Assembly (NCBI GenBank): GCA_000149265.1
Contig: CH003075.1
Coordinates: 522,709-586,708 of the forward strand
Direction: 5' to 3'
DNA length: 64,000 nucleotides
Origin: Ciona savignyi
Lineage: Eukaryota; Chordata; Ascidiacea; Phlebobranchia; Cionidae
Positions 61,601-64,000 of the stretch are shown one piece after another (the first letter of the stretch is position 1; every line of letters begins with the position of its first letter). The translations under genes were made by a program, and so were the position numbers. The notes below the pieces were generated by a model that saw only the letters and a program-made list of their open reading frames with translations, was not told the DNA's origin and did no database searches.

Positions 61601-64000
61601 ACTGATTGTCAAAGCTTCTTGTTTCCATAGTTGGGCTGCTAAAGGTATACTAATCATGTCATGTTATTTCAACTTTAGATTTTTTTGTTAGGATAAATTG
61701 TTTAAATCTATTTGGTGGGGGCAATAATAATTCAGATGCTGATACAATTGTAACATATGTTATGGAAAATTTTAAAAGTCTGTACTGGTGAATTAGATAT
61801 TTTGATTATACCATTTCTATGTCTCTATTGGTAGTCGAGAAAATATTATTTACGATGAATTGCGTAACTGATTATGTTTTAGGTAATGCAGGAGGACGAT
61901 AGAAATGATTTGAAAAACAATGTGACAGCTTCATACCAATTAAGCAATAATAAAAATGACTTACGGAGGTTTTGACAGGAAAATGAAAAGGTGTACTTTG
62001 CTTGAAGCAGAAGAGTTCCAGTAGAATCCTTTCACACAGCTGTAAGGATTGGTTTTGTATCAAACAGATATGCAGAATACTAGCATCAAGATAATAGTAA
62101 TCCAATCAGGATAAGCCATATCACATTAAGTCCACTTCTATGGTGTTGTACAGACAACTACTACACATTATACAATTAATGCACACCATGTACAAAAAAT
62201 AAGTAAACTAAATGTGTTTTCCAGTGATAAAATATCCCTATCATTTTAAAATATCTTACAATGAGTACAACATTGTCAAAATCATCAAACGAAATAAAGT
62301 TTTTACTAACACACGAGAAGACTCACTTTAAGATTTTTGCCTTGCAAACCAGTGTATCTTTTCCTCTTGCTTGTCGTGGCTTCCTGTTCCAAAGCAGTGT
62401 CCAAATCACGGCACAACATACATTGCCAAATGCCACTAAAATTGTACAACTCCTTTGTTATATATGCTTGTGTAATCATAAAAGAAAGTTTATTAAATAA
62501 CAGAAACCATTTTGGTCATAAATTAAACAAACTTAGCAATGTTAAACTTCACCAAATAAATATAAAAATTGCTAGCAATGCAAAAAATAAGATAAATTGT
62601 ACATCGCTAAAATTACCCGAATAAAGAAGAATTGCAAAACAAGTCGCTGTGTTTTAACACATTACTGCAACTAATAGTTATGAGGAACTTGTGTTATTAT
62701 TCAGACATTAATTTAAACCAGGAGTCAAATGAACAGTTCAAAATTGCAGAAATGACAATTATTTTGCATACTGAGATAGCAGCACTAGTATTTTTACAGC
62801 CAGTTAGCTTAGTATGGTCTGCAGTTCGGTTGTGTTCTTGGCAAGGCACTTCAGAATTGACTAATTCAATGCATCTGTAGCAACATCTTTATAATTTTAA
62901 ACACACTTCATAAGCGGATGTGACCCAAATGTGCACATGAGGCAATCCAACAATTGCCAACCCTATATGTCCCAATTTGACATATAAACTTACGGAGGAG
63001 CAGCTGGTATCTCGGGAACATGGCACAACATGTGGAAGACTTTAGGGCAGCTGTCGCAGCAGAGCAGATCCCCACCATTGTTGCACACTGCACACCAGTC
63101 TTCATTCGGGTCGTACTGGAAGATTGAACGTAATTTAAACTAATTCGAACATAAAATATACAAGGTGTAGAGATCAAAAGATTTTCTATGTAAATATAAG
63201 GGTGCAAGAACTTAGAGCAAGAAGTTCTGTATTTTGAGTAGGTCTACAATACAAAACACTGTATATACTGTGGATAAAAAATCAAGTTAAAAATTTTTAC
63301 AATCACAAGGATATTGATTTTGAAAATTTGTATTTGTAATCTTTTAAACAATACAAAGTAATAGGAGATAAAGAGCCTTGATTATTAATCTATTAATTCC
63401 TATATGACTAATACCTTTCTCATATTATCTAAGGTGAAATTGTTCCAATCTGAGAAAAATGTAGACTCTTGTGCAGATGTGTTATCTGAAACGAAATATA
63501 CTTAAATTATATCTCTTGGTATTCTAAGTGATCAGTAAACATAATAAAATGCCATAGCACAAACAATCGACATGATGGTCTTATGATACAAGTGGATAAG
63601 TTGGGTGGACACAGGCGTCATCAGATTGCCCGATCTCCACGTTTATTAATGTGCTAGTTGCAATGTTGCATAGAATTTTGTTAAAATCCAATTGTTTACG
63701 AAAATGTGAAAAGTCTTGACCAAGGAAACAAGCTAATAATGAAGCTCGCAAATCTTTGGATTTAATCTCACAACTTTTCTCAAGGATTGATATCATGGAC
63801 TCATTTTAATTCCAAAATAATTTAAACTAGGATAATCTCTATATTCAGTAAATAAACCAGTTCATATTGACGTAAAAAAATAGACAATTACTGACTTCAA
63901 ACATGAATATACCACAAAAGTGTAACCTGTGTTTAAAGGTTGGTTAACATTGTCATTAATAGGGGATGTTTCATTATCAGGTGATGCTTCATTAGTGGGG
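58687..64000 (-). CDS. TIF1/TRIM24-TRIM33-like PHD-bromodomain protein, C-terminal part
   Basis: Nine minus-strand exons (64000-63927 partial, 63485-63415, 63115-62994, 62435-62327, 62039-61965, 61534-61382, 60928-60781, 59706-59606, 58806-58687) join in phase and end at TGA 58689-58687. The PHD finger begins [19 protein letters not shown], very close to TIF1 proteins, and all eight C4HC3 ligands are present across two exons (last pair in IWQCMLC). After a basic linker (KRKR) comes a bromodomain: [10 protein letters not shown] (helix Z), [14 protein letters not shown] (ZA loop) and the FTNCYLFNG stretch with the acetyl-lysine Asn. A further helix and an acidic Asp-rich tail with a terminal basic patch follow. 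TIF1 proteins read unmodified H3K4 plus acetyl-lysine and act as transcriptional co-regulators. RING and B-boxes would lie beyond the window, so TRIM membership is inferred. Confidence 0.87.
58898..59174 (-). repeat. tRNA-derived SINE (family A), full copy in the TIF1-like gene
   Basis: Near-consensus body and head (CCTTGCCCAAGGACACAACC, CGATTGAAAGGCGACGCACT, CCGCCAGACTAACCGTCCGG) with a tail reduced to TATTTATCCGCGTGAATGGG, lacking GGATA repeats. It lies in the last intron of the TIF1-like gene, in the same orientation as that gene. Confidence 0.8.
59425..59515 (+). repeat. SINE family A tail fragment
   Basis: GACGGTGAGCATGAGGTTAT, TTTCCCATTCCCGGGGATAAACATG and AATATCCGAT correspond to the last 90 bp of the family A SINE in plus orientation. 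Intronic in the TIF1-like gene. Confidence 0.55.

Noticed and set aside
1-64000. CRISPR arrays, bacterial-style operons, rRNA genes, integrated viral genes
   Set aside because: No regularly spaced direct repeats, no ribosome-binding-site/ORF strings, no rRNA blocks, and no reverse transcriptase, integrase or capsid motifs were found.

Overview
The window is animal genomic DNA from a small, AT-rich, intron-dense genome. The gene set (RIM-binding-protein-type SH3/FN3 scaffold, OATP transporter, GPI-type alpha-carbonic anhydrases, galactose 3-O-sulfotransferase, TIF1-type PHD-bromodomain protein) is that of an invertebrate deuterostome. Together with the short introns and abundant tRNA-derived SINEs, it points to a tunicate such as Ciona. 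This is inferred from gene content and style, not from a database match. Every gene is split into exons; the models below were built by hand from GT/AG sites and reading phase.

Layout. (1) 30-30861, plus strand: most of one very large gene whose 5' end lies left of the window. About 40 exons encode at least 3,600 residues: a very long coiled coil, a Ser/Pro-rich stretch, an SH3 domain, a Ser/Arg-rich linker, one FN3 domain and a second SH3 domain. (2) 12842-15450, minus strand: a complete three-exon hAT-transposase-derived gene with two BED zinc fingers, nested antisense in an intron of gene 1. (3) 33750-42927, minus strand: a 13-exon OATP/SLCO transporter of about 600 residues with the family signature but no Kazal-type loop. 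(4) 47380-49765 and 55134-57407, plus strand: two duplicated eight-exon alpha-carbonic anhydrase genes. The second has lost the ATG used by the first. (5) 52219-54375, plus strand, between the duplicates: a four-exon galactose-3-O-sulfotransferase of 420 residues. (6) 58687-64000, minus strand: the 3' part of a TIF1/TRIM24-33-like gene with PHD finger, bromodomain and acidic tail; its 5' end is beyond the right edge.

Repeats. A tRNA-derived SINE of about 300 bp with GGATA-type tail repeats occurs about seven times as full or degenerate copies and several more times as tail fragments. A second, shorter tRNA-Ser/Leu-like SINE occurs at least five times. Two hAT-type non-autonomous elements sit in introns of gene 1 and of the transporter gene.

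The genes do not form an operon or a shared pathway. The only clear functional grouping is the carbonic anhydrase pair. No CRISPR, rRNA or bacterial-style features are present. The strongest leads are the nested transposase-derived gene with degraded catalytic motifs, the giant coiled-coil RIM-BP architecture, the Kazal-less OATP, the patchwork identity and start-codon loss in the carbonic anhydrase pair, and a SINE that appears to supply the branch point of an FN3 exon.
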